Source: Cepaea nemoralis (lineage: Eukaryota > Mollusca > Gastropoda > Stylommatophora > Helicidae). Taken from it: DNA of 64,000 bases. This document shows positions 32,406 through 44,878 of the stretch, one piece after another. Where the stretch lies: the NCBI GenBank assembly GCA_014155875.1, contig JACEFZ010005140.1, positions 1 to 64,000 of the forward strand. The letters run 5' to 3'. The notes beneath the pieces are model-generated. The model searched no databases. It worked only from the letters and a program-made list of their open reading frames with translations, and had not been told where the DNA came from. Position numbers and translations under genes: made by a program. Positions within the stretch are counted from its first letter, which is position 1. Every line of letters starts with the position of its first letter.

Positions 32406-32634
32406 CTGAGCCGAATCGAAGAGTCGACTGCCCCGACAGCCTGCCATTCATCCTCGAAAAGGCCGAGGACTGGGAACTGACTGTAGACTTGCAGGGCCGT
32501 GGCAAACATCCAGCGGAAATCCGGAGGCTTCAGTTGCAACAAGTCATTGTGTTGTGTGTGATCTCTGTCGACTCAACAGTTGGTACTAATCGAGATAACT
32601 GTTCCCTTCAAGCCAAGAGTCGAGGAGCAGCACA

Positions 32635-32740
32635 GTCAATCAATCAATCAATCATGTGCCATGCCGGAAAGCGTGGGCGGTCATGACTCGTCATTTAATT
32701 CGACCACCAGAGTCGTGGATCAGCTCAGTTAGTTAGTTAG
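32635..32740 (-). repeat. LINE 3' end with (GATT)n tail
   Basis: The minus strand matches the 3' end of the 41275-41730 LINE (CACAACTCTGGTGATCGAGTG equivalent, GGCATGGCACATGA). It ends in four GATT units, the 3' tail of that family. Confidence 0.7.
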
Positions 32741-33325
32741 TCGCAATTCCAACTTCACAGCAACGGGCCGTCCCCATTATGCTCCGTTCCTGTGCCAGTG
32801 AATATCACACAAAACGCTCCCCACTGCCCAATGTGAAAAGTGGAAAAGACAGGAGTCTCGACAAACAACAGCCCGCACAGATACACTGTGCATAATGCCG
32901 CCACCAGAATGTCAACACACCAGTCCCCCACGAAACACCCTGTTCATCTCTGATGGAAGTCGGCAGTCATTTTCCTATCTGAATGTTTCCTAGATGTTCA
33001 CCCACACAGTCCTACGAAAATACAGTTCATCGCTGATGGCAGTGGCAGTCAACCAGAAGCCCAGCAGCCACGCATTTCTGCATAAGGCAAAAACCGGTCA
33101 ACTCTGGGACATAGCCACCTGCCATCACTCCTGAACATGCAGTCACGTTCCAAAAAACCTCAGGCAGATTCAAAAGCATTTCACATGAAACTCACAGCTC
33201 ACAGTGTCGCGCCACGCACTCACGCAGTAGCAAGGCGACGGAACCATCAAACCTCCTTAGTCGCCTCTTACGACATGCATGGTAGGCTACAGTGTTGCTA
33301 TTCTTTGCTTCCCTTATGGGCCCCG
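32741..33325. other. no recognised gene
   Basis: Contains CTTAGTCGCCTCTTACGACA, which I associate with a dispersed repeat in molluscs. No coding frame is supported. Confidence 0.4.
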
Positions 33326-33329
33326 GCAA

Positions 33330-33985
33330 CACACTGGGAGGTGGATCAGCTCATAGTCCATGCCATGTGGCCAAGCCATTTAGGTATTTTCCTCTCGGTC
33401 TTCCTCTTGGTCTGTTCCCTTCGATCTTGCCAGTTGTCACTAAGTTCTCCAATTCATTTCTTCTCATAACATGCCCACAAAATTTTGACTGTCTACGTCT
33501 AATTTCTCTAATCAATTTACGATTGTCATTTGTCTCCTGCAGTACTTGGTCATTAATTTTTCTGTCTGTCCTTGATATTCTTTGCATTTCCCCCGGAAAC
33601 CACATTTCTGCAGCCATCAGATGTTTTTCACCTTGACTGCTCATTGTCCAAGTTTCACATCCATTCAAAAGAATAGGCTCTATGTATCCCCTCAACACTC
33701 TTTTTTTTTCGTTTCAACTGACATCTTTTGTATTGGTCAGAATGTTTTTCATCTTGTTAAAGGCTACTTTCGCCATGGCGATTCTTGTTCTAATCTCTTC
33801 AAGGCATCTCCCATCAGATGTTATGATTGTTCCGAGATAATTGTACCGATTCTCTTGTTGATGAATAGTCCCGTTTACTTGTATATTACATTGTGGTATT
33901 TCGTTCTTCCTAGTGACTACCACAACCTGTGTCTTTATACAATTTAATTCTAAGCCCAGTTGCTCACTGTACAACAACCGCACAG
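33330..33985 (-). pseudogene. LINE reverse transcriptase fragment (family 1)
   Basis: Minus-strand frames 33960-33714 and 33698-33351 encode YNYLGTIITSDGRCLEEIRTRIAMAK, GYIEPILLNGCETWTM and FCGHVMRRNELENLVTTGKIEGNRPRGRPRG. This is the C-terminal third of an endonuclease-reverse transcriptase of a non-LTR element. A frameshift separates the parts and the YADD region is absent. It is the same family as 41275-41730 and 12380-12620, and the source of the scrap in the palindromic element. Confidence 0.88.
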
Positions 33986-34131
33986 CCTCAAGATGGAACC
34001 AGCACAGCCACACGATGGAAAAGTGCAAATATACCGTCAGGCTATTCGCCGTGGAGATAGGCGCAAGAAGCCTCATTTCCAACTCCGTGTACAACGTGCT
34101 GAAACAGCTACAGGTGAAAGGACACGTGAGA

Positions 34132-34945
34132 ATCATCATCATCAAGTGCCTTGCCGGCTGGCGTAGGCGTTCATGGCTCTCCACAGATCTCGGTCTTTGG
34201 TTTTCTAGATCAACTCTGCTGCTGATATTCCTCCATGCCACCGTCTCAATCCATCCAGCATTATTTCTCTTGGTCTGCCTCTGCCTCTCTTCCCCTTGAT
34301 CTTTCCAGTTGTTACGATGTTCTCCGATGCCTCTCTTCTCATCACGTGACCGAAGAAAGATGTTTGTCTCTGTTTTATTGTTGTATATAATGTTCTAGTT
34401 TCATTAGCCTGTTTCAGGCAGTCGTCGTTAGTTACTCTGGCAGTCCAAGGAATTCGCAACATTCGTCTCAGGAACCACATCTCTGTTGCTTCTAATTTCT
34501 TCTTAATTTGTTCATTTAAATTCCAAGATTCACTGCCATACAGCAAAACTGGTTCTTCATAGCATTTTAGCACTCTCTTTCTTTCATTCAGTGATAGTGA
34601 CTTATTGCATAAGATACTCTTCATTTTCTGAAATGCGGCTTTTTCCTGCCCTATTCTGCTCCTAATCTCTGTTGTACATCTTCCATCTGATGTTATAAAT
34701 GCCTCTAGGTATCTAAAATTATCCACTTGGTTAAGGATTTTTCCTTCTATTTCTATGTCACATTTTGGTGTCACCATTTTCTTTGATATCACCATTGTTA
34801 CTGTTTTCTTGATATTCAAGGAGAGTCCTTTCCTTGCACTCTCTGTTACTACAACGTCTAATAATTGTTGTAGGTCTCTTGAATTATCCGTCACCAATAC
34901 TGTGTCATCTGCATAGCGTCTATTATTTATATTAGAACCTGTGAG
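34132..34945 (-). pseudogene. LINE reverse transcriptase fragment (family 2), longest copy
   Basis: A single open minus-strand frame carries the catalytic RRYADDTVLV motif, then SARKGLSLNIKKTVTMV, NFRYLEAFITSDGRCTTEI, WFLRRMLRIPWTARVTN and FFGHVMRRE. It ends in the GRPRE...LRRWHG region and a TGATGATGATG tail at 34146-34131. This is the palm and thumb portion of a non-LTR reverse transcriptase. The N-terminal endonuclease and fingers are missing (5' truncation). It is the least decayed LINE in the window and a relative of 2670-3475. Confidence 0.9.
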
Positions 34946-35044
34946 AATACGGGCACTTAAAAGACTGGGTGAGGCAGCGGAGAAGGCCTCGCGCTGGCTA
35001 TGGAGCGAGCGTAATGCGGGGTGGGACAAGGATACGCAGTAAAT

Positions 35045-35473
35045 CAGTGGTTCTCAACCTTTTTGGGCCCATGCGCCCCTTCACCATATGCTCAGAACGT
35101 CATCCCCCCATTTTTGTATTTCCTCCCTATATCCACCCCTCCCCCCACACACACACATCCACACACACACACCCACACACACAGTAGTTACGAAGATTTA
35201 AGCTAAATTTAACAACACATACTAGAACAAGTCCAGGCGCCAAAAAAAAAAAAACCTGATTTGCGGGTCTGCTTACGTTATAAAACGAATTTCAGAAGGG
35301 CGAGACGTACAGAACCGTAAAGTAATGGAGGGAAAAACAATATCAAGTTATCTGTTCTTGTATTAACGCGATCTTGAAATTAATTTCCTCCCACCCCCTG
35401 GAAATCCTAAAATTCCCCATGGGGGAGGGTGGGGTGGGGGGGGGGGGGGTTCCCCACCAGTTGAGAACCACTG
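35045..35473. mobile_element. hAT-type MITE, 429 bp
   Basis: The left end CAGTGGTTCTCAACC and right end GTTGAGAACCACTG are inverted repeats of the widespread Charlie-like hAT terminus. Flanks CAGTAAAT (35037-35044) and CAATAAAT (35474-35481) form an 8-bp target duplication with one mismatch, as expected for hAT. The interior has CA-rich sequence and a run of about 20 G residues (35430-35449) and no transposase. Confidence 0.88.
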
Positions 35474-35639
35474 CAATAAATGGTTCACCATTTTGCCTGC
35501 AATGCAAGTCAATGTCTCGAGGAAGGAAACCTCACATAAGAATAAAACAATCTTAGTAAAACCGAAACCTCTCAATAAGACCGACACCTCTTAATAAGAC
35601 CGAAGCATAGCAACCTTATGATGAGACCAAAACAACATC

Positions 35640-35800
35640 TATGGTCTCGTGCCCGCCGGGAGCAACCCCACCAGGTAAAAACAGGGCACACAAGCCGGGT
35701 CGCTAAAGAGTGGTAGAAACACTGCCATGTAGCGCTACCTCGGCAATCAGCGCAACGAAAGGTTAAGAGCAACAGCGCTTATCTATCCAGCCATGCTAAC
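35640..35800 (-). repeat. SINE family S2 variant
   Basis: Minus-strand head GTTAGCATGGCTGGATAGATAAGC. Confidence 0.6.
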
Positions 35801-36470
35801 CCCATATATTGTATTTCAATTCACTCAACACTCTATTGAAACTCTTCAGGTGCTTGGCACGGGTATCGTAGGTTCCCGACACCAACTGTAAGAGTGATTA
35901 TCGAAAAGCTTTATACCCCTGTAGGGATATGTTATCTCCATAAACGGGTGATTTATTTATGGGGGTCCGTCCGTTTACACAAAAGCACACCAGCGAGACG
36001 TTGTCACACTCCACGGCCACTGCTACCGTCTTTACTTGCCTACTGTGGGAGAATGATACCATGCAGTGTGCTATTGAAGTTATTTATAAAGCTGGCTAAT
36101 GTTCCCTTTGATAACAGCCGTTTTCAGTTTCTCCGCAATTGTTTGTAACATATTTACATAATTTCCATCTTATAATAGCGACAACGAAGATACTTTGAAA
36201 TAAAAAAAAAATGTCGCTTAAAAGTTGACAGGGTCGACTTCATTTCACCGGGTTTTTAATCTCTTATGGCTCAATCTCTTTCCGCAGCGAACTGCCGAAA
36301 GCGTCGCACGAAGAATGAACTCCGTAGCTCCAGCGACGACCCCCGATAGTCTCCGCAAAAAATGCATTCGTGAACCGAAGGACGTGGCCCGTAATTGAAG
36401 TTATAACCTTCACTTTGAAATTAAGAAATGAATCTAAAAATAAATGGACTGTTATCCAAACCTTAGGGTC
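35801..36470. other. SINE D fragment in unrecognised DNA
   Basis: 36310-36410 is a minus-strand SINE D body (CCGTAGCTCCAGCGACGACC). The rest shows nothing. Confidence 0.5.
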
Positions 36471-36935
36471 TATTACACGATGTCGCAGTCAACCCCAGCA
36501 TTTTTTGGCTGTTAGTGATGTTTTGACAAGTTTACGTTCATTATCTTGCCATTGCTTTATAAAAGACCAACTGTCATACCATTATATAAAAACCAGCGCA
36601 TGGCGCCTGCTTCTAAATCTCCCACAGCTGTGTTTCGAACGCGGAACGCCTTGCGGAAATAGAAGAGCCATTGGGGGTAAAACCCGGGGCAACTTTCACA
36701 GTTCGATTTTCAGGTGTCCGGCGCGAAGGGGTTACACACGCAATTCATAATCCCGCATACCCACGTTCGAAACATAGCTGTGTTGGTTTTTTATGAAACG
36801 GTATGGGCTCCGGCCGTTCAGAAAGCAATGGCAAACCACTGAACGTAAACTTGACTAGGAATCATGAACAGCAAAAAAATGCTGGGGTTGACTGCTACGA
36901 CCGTAAAGGATATGCAACTAACTTTAAAAACGGCC
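36470..36935. repeat. inverted pair of SINE C copies
   Basis: 36470-36720 is on the minus strand and 36770-36935 on the plus strand, forming an imperfect hairpin about 50 bp apart. Confidence 0.75.
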
Positions 36936-37269
36936 TGAAAATGTGTTACAGTTACCTGAAAGAGATTAGGTTAGAGTTGTGACATTTCTTATCATCCGGT
37001 AAAGTGACCTTTCCGCGGGGACTGTATTCCAGAGCTTTCATTGCTCTCCCCAAGCCCAGAAATCAGCTGGGTCTGCAAGTTCGATAATGAAACTTCACAT
37101 CTGGAGAGGTGAATATTAGGATGTAGTCATAGTGTCCAGTTAGAATACTCTTTTTATTATTTCTTTTAAAATTTTTTTCAGGCGAAGATAACGAGAGAAG
37201 ACAGCGAGAGAAAACGAGCGAAGTCAGCGACAGAAGACAACAAAAGAAAAAAAAACATGAGAAGGCATA

Positions 37270-38650
37270 TATATATATATACTAATTAGCGACAACTTGT
37301 CGCATGAGATAAGGTTATTTATTTAGGGGGGCGAATAATATGTATTGAGATAGTGTTCAAACAGGTTGCGACAATATGTATAGTGTAGTGATTGTTGGCG
37401 TCTTTGATTTCTTGTTGAAGATTGTTACATAACTGAGCGGCAGAGTTCGCTAAGCTTGTTTTGTATAAGTCTATCCTAGGTTTAGGGGCATGCAGTATGT
37501 TTAGTCATTTACTATGTCTTGCATTATATTTAAACAATGCCAAAGAGAGCGTGGAGCATTTCGAAATAGGATTTTGTGAATTAGTTTGGACTTATTAAAA
37601 AGTAAGCGTTTGTGGAGTGGCAGTAACTGAAGACGTTAATGTAGGTTAGAAGTGTCGGTAAGTATTTTACGATTAATTAAAAGTACTGCCTTTTTCTGGC
37701 GTGAATAAATTCGTTTTGTTATTGATTTGGAGCATCCAGCCCAGATTGTGGAGCAGTAATCAATATGTATTTGGATGTGGGAAGTATATAATATCATTTT
37801 TTGGGGGGTGTTTATTCATCACGGACATTGTTCATTTTGGCAAGTTTGTATACTTTTATTTGCAATGTATTTAACGAGAACATGAACATGGGAGTTAAAG
37901 GTTACATTCCTATCGATGATAAGACCCAGTGCCTTGTGCTTGGTTACACTTTCTACAGGCTTGCTACCAATGTTCAGCTGAAGAGTTCTCTGTGAGTTTA
38001 AAGGGTGAAGTCTTTGTCTGGCTGCTATTAACATAGATGTTGTTTTAAGAATGTTAATTTGCATACGGTTTGCATAACTCCAGTTAACTACAATATTTAA
38101 TTCCGGTTGCAAGGACGATCTGAACACATTACAATCAATAGCGTTTTTATATACTGTGCAGTCGTCTGCAAATAGATCGTAGGACGACGAAAGATATAAT
38201 TGAAGATGATTTATATAAATGGCCAATAACAGAGGGCGAGGTATAGACCCCTGAGGTACTCCAATATTAGAGGTAATGGTTTGAGATAATGATTTATTAT
38301 ATGATACTACTTGCTTTCTGTTGAATAAAAAATCTTTTTATTGATGTCACTATATTAAAGCTTAGTCTCATTGCTTCTAGTATTTAAAAAAAAAATTAAA
38401 CTAGTATGATCTATCTATCCTAAAGTCTATACACATCGCTCCACATATAATAGTGTTGTTAATATGTTGATGCAAGCTGTCTATCATGTTTGTTAGGGCC
38501 GTAAGACAAGAGTAATTTCACTGAAACCCTGACTGGCTGTCAACTATTAGTTTGTAGCGACCTAAGTGTTCTAGTGTTGATTTTAAAATAAATGTATTTT
38601 CTAGCGGTTTGGATAGTAATGATACTATGGAAATGGGCCATAGCTGCTTG
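37270..38650 (-). pseudogene. CR1/Jockey-like LINE reverse transcriptase remnant
   Basis: The minus strand shows, in order, SLLSKPLENTFILKSTLEHL, SQSGF, GVPQGSI (38250 region) and LFADDCTVY with the catalytic FADD. NRMQINILKTTSMLIA and LGLIIDRNVTFNSHV follow, then a degraded thumb region (HIDYCSTIWAGCSK) and C-terminus down to about 37,270. The best open stretch is 38226-37819. Many stops and frameshifts interrupt it. The GVPQGS and FADD motifs place it in the CR1/Jockey/L2 group broadly, a different lineage from the YADD elements at 34132 and 2670. Confidence 0.85.
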
Positions 38651-38689
38651 ATGCCTTTAGGCGTCGCAGGCTTGTTTGATGATTGGTTT

Positions 38690-39125
38690 ACGAACTAGGG
38701 CTCGCTCGTTCGCTTGGTATGCTGAGAAGTTGTAGGTTTTTAAGGCATTGACGACTCCGTCGATCCATCCTTTTAATGGTCTTCTCCTGCCTCTTGATGT
38801 TTCCATTTTCATGTTTTATGCTCTTGCCGTTGGCGACATTAGATTCATTCTCACTAGGTGGGCGAACCAATTAAGCCTTTGTCTTCAATAAACTTAACAA
38901 GCGCTCATCATTGTCCGTCGAAAATGCTCTTGATCCGTAGCCAGTTCTCCTGCATAATGTTCTCTCATGTTAAGGTTTCTGTAACGCCGTGTGTCCGTCA
39001 TTACAGCCGTCGATCCCAATCTATTCTAGAGGCAACCATGCACTCCATCAGTTTTGAGTTTTATTTCCAAACCTTGTTTAATATAGCAAACGTGTTTCAG
39101 TTTTAGAGATGTGTTGTTTCTGAGC
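38690..39125 (-). pseudogene. LINE RT C-terminal scrap
   Basis: The minus strand carries IRWFAHLVRMN and RRRPLKGWIDGVVNALKT-like segments, typical of the end of an RT ORF in a third LINE family. Confidence 0.65.
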
Positions 39126-39344
39126 CAGTTTTCTTCGATGTAGAATGTCAGTATTTATTTCTTATTATTGATCAAGAATATTGTATGCTGTAGCTTTTAA
39201 CTGATTCAAAGCCGAACAAAAATTTGGTTTGGACCAAACAAAGATGGTACACAATCAAATGAACAAATATTTATTTCCATTCACTGAGCATTAAAATTGT
39301 GGAAGAACAAATGAAACGATGACTCTAAAATGTTTGCATAGCCT

Positions 39345-39570
39345 TTACAGGACATCGCTGTCAACATCAGCATCTTTCAGATGATTGTTGATTTCTTGGC
39401 AAGATTACGCTCAGTAGTTTGCCATTGCTTTCTGAGCGACCGGCTCACATATCCCGTAAGTTACCGACGTGATTCGAACCACTGCTAATTCTCACCGTCG
39501 TCACGCTACTTACGAGAGTATACGAGATTACGAAGAAAAGTCGCTAACCTCTAGGCCAGGAAGCCGGCAC
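39345..39570 (-). repeat. SINE family C
   Basis: Near full length on the minus strand, from ACAGGACATCGCTGTCAACA to GTCGCTAACCTCTAGGCCA. Confidence 0.85.
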
Positions 39571-39669
39571 GATGACTCTAGTACGGCAATATATATTCAT
39601 ATATAGTCCTGTGCAAATCATCATTATCATGTGCCATGCTGATAAGCGGGGGGAGGGGGAGGGGGTAGG

Positions 39670-39705
<36 letters not shown>

Positions 39706-40014
39706 CTTGCGCACTAATTTTTTAATTGATCTATAAATGAAACCACAAGACTTAAGTTTGTCTCACCTGAAGTGTAGTGTTTCGGTGTGTGCTGCGGGAG
39801 TCGACCCACTGTGCACAGAACCCCCCCCCCCCCCCCCGTGACACACAGTCAACCCACTGTGCACATAATTCCAGCGTGACACAGAGCTATCGACTGTGTA
39901 GCCTACGATGGGTAGCGTTGTGATATTCTGGTATGATAATTTGGCGTGTCCAGTGTGTGCCGCATGGTTACATACCCGCTTCACATGCGTGATCATGGGC
40001 TTGTTTCCAGGTCC
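39571..40014. other. unrecognised; (GA)n and C-run
   Basis: (GA)n at 39675-39703 and a run of about 18 C at 39819-39837. A GTCGACCCACTGTGCACA-type unit recurs at 39800, 39850 and 40330. Confidence 0.55.
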
Positions 40015-40195
40015 GGTCAGGAAGTATTTCAGGATCCTCGCCGTTGCTACGGAGTTCGTGCATTGAGCTGAGTTTCTCCAGACTCAGGTTTGAGTTAGGA
40101 GGAAAACGGAGCACTTATGGGGTTAAACCCGTGTGCCGTGATGTTGATCCATCGACTAAAACTTAAAAAAAACTAAAACTAAACTCAAATGAGAG
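40015..40195 (+). repeat. SINE family III tail
   Basis: AGTATTTCAGGATCCTCGCC to GTTGATCCATCGACTAAAAC, ending in A-rich (AAACT)-like sequence. Confidence 0.85.
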
Positions 40196-40799
40196 CGAAA
40201 CTCGAGTATAGTGCTTCCATATTGACGTGGATAGGCCTTAGTTTCATACCAGAATACGATCAGCGTTGCCAGTAAGTGGGTTGTGCTCAATATTTAAATG
40301 TCCACAGAGTTGCAGCGTGATACAATGTCGACCCACTGTGCGCAATCATCTGAAATGTTTCATTCCTACTACCTGGCCCCACCCGCCGCCCCAAAACTAT
40401 ATCGCTGAAACCGTGCATCTCCCCAGGATCTTGACTGTTGGGGTTGTCACTTCTGTTGGGGTTGTCCACTTCGTTTAGTTCCCCCCCCCCCCCCCCACCC
40501 CTCCCTCCCCCGACAAGTAAACTGCGTGTTCAACTGGTGAATGGTTTTACGGGATGTGTTTCAGTACTTGAGGCAGATCACTATGTAATCTCAGAACCAA
40601 CTCGAGTGATTTACCGAAAAGTTCTTCAGGAATTCATGGCCTTTAATCCTGATTGATATCACAAAGGAACGTTCTGAGATAGTTGAACTATCTCACCACT
40701 GGGAGGACTGGCCGGGGTGTTAAATTTCCCTGTGGCAAAAAGGCCCCTAATGAAGTGAACCCCCTTAAATGTTAACGAGAATAAGTTAGACCGTTAGGG
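40196..40799. other. no recognised gene; C-run
   Basis: A run of 17 C at 40480-40496. Nothing else is supported. Confidence 0.45.
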
Positions 40800-41260
40800 T
40801 CCCCATGGCGAAGTAGTTAAGCCGCCCTCCTCGTATTCTGATAGTCGTGGGTTCGATTCCGGATTCCGTCGTTCGGTTCACAGATGCAGTTTTCTGAGAG
40901 ACTCCTGGGGTTCATCACTGGAGCTACGGAGTTCGTGCTTTGTGTGACGCTTTCGGCAGACCGCCCTGAGGAAGAGACTGAGCCATATGGGATCAAACCC
41001 GGTGCAATTAAGTCGATTCTCTTATTTCAGTTATCTACCCAGCTATTTAGCCGGCTCCATGGCGAAGGATTACAGACGCAGTTCGTAATCCCGTATACCT
41101 GCGTTCGAAACACAGCTGCGGGCGATTTGGCAGCAGACCGTTGGTTTTTTACGAAATGGTATGGGTGCAGGTCGTTCAGAAAGCAATGGAAAATGCTGAA
41201 CGTAAACTTGCCAAGAGATCACAACTACAAAAAATGCTGGTGTGGAGTGCGACGTCTAGT
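40800..41260 (+). repeat. SINE D followed by SINE C
   Basis: 40800-41020: CCATGGCGAAGTAGTTAAGCC head with GTGGGTTCGATTCC B box. 41060-41260: SINE C body in the same orientation. Confidence 0.8.
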
Positions 41261-41274
41261 ACGTCTAGATTTAC

Positions 41275-41730
41275 GTTTATTAAATCAATACAATTATCTC
41301 GGAACAGTTATAACATCTGATGGGAGATGCTTTGAAGAGATTAGAACAAGAATCGCCATGGCGAAAGTAGCCTTTAGCGAGATGAAAAACGTTCTGACCA
41401 ATAAAAAGATGTCAATTTAACTGACAGATAGAAAAAACTAATGACCAAGTACTGCAGGAGACAAATGAAACTCGTAAATTGATTAGAGAAATTAGACGTA
41501 GACAGTCAAAATTTTTTGGACATGTTATGAGAAGAAATGGATTGGAGAACTTAGTGACAACTGGCAAGATCGAAGGGAACAGACCAAGAGGAAGACCGAG
41601 AGGAAAATACCTGGATGGCTTGGCCACATGGCATGGGCGAGACAGGAACACTGAGCTGATCCACAACTCTGGTGATCGAGTGAAATGGCGAGTCATGACT
41701 GCCCACGATTTCCGGCATGGCACATGATTT
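41275..41730 (+). pseudogene. LINE reverse transcriptase fragment (family 1)
   Basis: The plus strand encodes YNYLGTVITSDGRCFEEIRTRIAMAK and then FFGHVMRRNGLENLVTT and LDGLATWHGRDRNTELIHN. The segment between them, present at 33698, is deleted here. It ends at GGCATGGCACATGATTTATTG. Confidence 0.85.
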
Positions 41731-41734
41731 ATTG

Positions 41735-41906
41735 AGTTTGCCTTTGCTGTCTGAACGACCGGCACCCATACCATTTCGTAAAAAATCTACGTAAGGCGGT
41801 CTGCTACCAAATCGCCCGCAGCTGTGTTTTGAACGCGGGTATGCGGGATTACGAACTGCCGCCACACCCTTCCCCGCGGAGCGGGTTGACACCGTTTACT
41901 ACCGCT

Positions 41907-41994
<88 letters not shown>

Positions 41995-42130
41995 AAGTTG
42001 TTGCATATTCTTTACAGGACGTAGCTGTCAATCCCAGCAGATTTTGGCTGCTCGTTATTCGTGGGCAAGTTTACTTTCAGCAGTTTGCCATTACTTTCTG
42101 AACGACCAACACCCATACCATAAGAATCCA
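41735..42130 (-). repeat. two SINE C fragments flanking (TA)n
   Basis: 41735-41860 and 42000-42130 are minus-strand SINE C pieces. 41911-41990 is a pure alternating TA tract of about 40 units. Confidence 0.85.
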
Positions 42131-42669
42131 ACGCAAGGCGATTGCAAATCACCAGTAAGTCTTTTGCCACGGAGCGGGCTACGCGCTGCCTAGCTGATAA
42201 TTCTGCATTTGCTTCACGCCAGTCCGATTTAATAATTTTAAGTACAGTAGCGACACGCTCAGCCTCCGATCACGTGACATTCTGCGTGCCTGGGTTGCTT
42301 ACAGAAGGAATTGACAAGCCAGATCATTTCGCCGTCGCTTATTGCTGCGAAGGTCTGTTTAGGATAAACAACCCATAACCGGTAAGATTGTTATTTCGCT
42401 GTAGCATTGTTTATTGATATTTTATCTTGAAGTTGCGTGTGCCCGTGCTGTTTATTTGTTTAACTTAAGTACAAGCTAATATTATCTAATTTAAAGTTGT
42501 TAACATAGAACGGCAGTCAAAAAGTACAGATTCAATCAAAAAGCAACAACCGGCATCTCCCACTCTCAAGGGCAGAGATAATTCCTTTACTTTTGTTTTT
42601 CGTTCGCTCGCGCTAAACTCGAGTGTAGTCCACGATGGACTGATTTCTGCGTGTGGATTAGCTTTTCCT
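42131..42669. other. no recognised gene
   Basis: Unique sequence without convincing frames. Confidence 0.4.
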
Positions 42670-42865
42670 ATAACCAGTGTCCCTCGCCATCAGGCGAACA
42701 TACTTCGACTTCAGAGGTACTTGTAATTTACGTCCAGAAGTCAAGGGCGAGAAGTCAACATTCTAGTTCAACTTACCGGTGTAGGAGTTACACCTGCTAT
42801 CTCGCCATCAGCACACCGGAAGTTTGAGAGCAAGGGCTTTTATCCAGTCGGCCGTGCTGATCTCT
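42670..42865 (-). repeat. SINE family S2
   Basis: Minus strand, from CCTCGCCATCAGGCGAACA to AGTCGGCCGTGCTGATCTC. Confidence 0.8.
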
Positions 42866-43954
42866 ATTCATTCAATACTATCATCTGGGTCGATGTCTGT
42901 GGCTGAGGGTAGTGAATGCAGTTTCACAAAGCCGACATGCCTGTATCGTAGTCAGCTACGGACTGTGTTGATATGATCGATGTGTATTAATTTTTACAGC
43001 GGCACGAGAGTAGGTTGTACAGAAAACGATGTCAAAGTCTGGAATGTTTAGTTTAGTCGACTACTAAGTTGTTGTACATTCAACAAATTGTATGTGGCTC
43101 CTGTGTTTAAACTTTTCTAAACCGCTGTCAATTATGCGACATGCATGTTTGGATAGCTCATGAAAAAATGCAATTGAGCCAAGCCATCCAGGTATTTATC
43201 TCCCTGCCTTTCCCTTGATCTTTTCCCATTCGTTTTGACAATTGTTCATAGTGGCTTCAGTTGACGGCGGCATTCCTCGACATGATCGGTGCTTCATTGC
43301 TTGATCTACCCCTGTCATTCATCCACTATTCTTCTATCAACATAGTTCTCCACTTTCTCCAGATATGCCAGTAGCTATCCTTATCTTCAAATGAGTCCAC
43401 TGCCAGCCTTCTATTCTCCAGTAGCCGCATTAATTCTTCTCCAACCTGATAACACGACCGATCTCTTTCAATGTCACACAACGTACCCTTTGTTGTTATG
43501 CTGGCGTTTTTCATGACGCATTTTCGTCTCTCCTGGTTTCGGTGCCTTGTTACTATTCCCTTCGGGGATTTTCCTTCTAATCACTGTCTAGTGTGCATCG
43601 GGCACTTGCTCTGTGGCATTATACACTAATCGACATTCCAAGGGTGATGTGCTCATTATCAATCCGACCGCCTCTACTTCCCAAGATATGTTCTGGTACC
43701 CATATTTCCCTGGTTCTATCTAGGCGCCCAGATCTATTTTCAAAATCCTCTTCGATGCGGATACGGGCCAGTGTTCCCACCGACCCCCCCCAACCTCTGT
43801 TGTCTGTCCACCTTGAAGTGGTAGAGAAGCTTGCGTGTTGCAGTGTTCCCAAAAGCTATGCCGACGGTAGCGCAGCGCTGGTATGGTCTCCCATATTGGT
43901 CAGGTCAATGGAAACATCCATCGAAGAGAGACACAAACCCGCTGTCTTGAGGTT
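42866..43954. other. mostly unrecognised; LINE scrap
   Basis: 43165-43235 on the minus strand resembles the GRPRGKYLDGLATWHG region of LINE family 1. No other feature is supported. Confidence 0.45.
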
Positions 43955-44120
43955 AAGTTTGTTGCATATCCTTTACAGGACTTCACAGTCAACCTCAATA
44001 TATTTTGGCTGTTTGTGATCTCTTGGCAAGTTTATGTTCAGTAGTTCGCCACTGCTGTCTAAATGATCGGCACCCTTTACAGGACTTTGCAGTCAACCCC
44101 AACATGTTTTGATTGTTTAT
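43955..44120 (-). repeat. SINE C fragments
   Basis: Two truncated minus-strand ends (CTTTACAGGACTTCACAGTCAA and CTTTACAGGACTTTGCAGTCAA) in succession. Confidence 0.7.
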
Positions 44121-44129
44121 GATTTAGTA

Positions 44130-44330
44130 GGCATTCTATCACATTCTGTCAAATGAAGAACATTCTATCAAATGAAGAACATTCTATCAAATGAAGAACA
44201 TTATCAAATGAAGAACATTCTATCAAATGAAGAACATTATCAAATGAAGAACATTCTATCAAATGAAGAACATTCTATCAAATGAAGAACATTCCATTAA
44301 ATGAAGAACATTCTATCAAATGAGGAATGT
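44130..44330. repeat. 20-bp minisatellite, about 10 copies
   Basis: Unit AACATTCTATCAAATGAAGA, with some copies lacking the TCT. Confidence 0.92.
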
Positions 44331-44339
44331 TTTGTGCAA

Positions 44340-44805
44340 TAAGTCCTTGTCCTTGAACGTTAGAAAAAAGAGTTTTTCCATGTTACATAGAACCAATTTT
44401 AACTTATGGCTGGGAATCGTGGACAATTAGTAAACAGGCGAAAAAAATCCATGGAAGCCTTGGAGATGTGGTTTTATAGAAGAATGCTGAAAATTAATTG
44501 GACAGTCAAAATGAGCAACCAGGATATTTTGAGGGAAGCTGAGTGGCAAAGGCAACTTATCAGAGACAGAAAGAAGTCGTTATCATTGTTTTAGCCACAT
44601 TATTAGAAGACAAAACTGGAACATGTGACAACCGGTAAGATTTGTGGAAAGAGAGATAAGGGAAAACAGAGTGAGAAAATTCTAGAGTCTTGTGGCATGG
44701 CACGGAAGGGAGTCAACACACGAATTGATCCATGACGTCGGATATCACAATTTGTGGCGGGGTATGATCACCCACGCCAGTCGACAAGGCACTGGATGAC
44801 GAGGC
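44340..44805 (+). pseudogene. LINE RT C-terminal fragment
   Basis: YGWESWTISKQA-like, then MWFYRRMLKINWTVKMSNQD and RQLIRDRKK, followed by a degraded HIIRRQ block. It belongs to the ETWT/MWFxRRM group but diverges from families 1 and 2. Confidence 0.75.
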
Positions 44806-44878
44806 AGGTTTACGTTCACTAGTTTGCCATTGTTTCTTAATGACGAACCCTCATACCATTGTTAAAAAATCAAAACAA

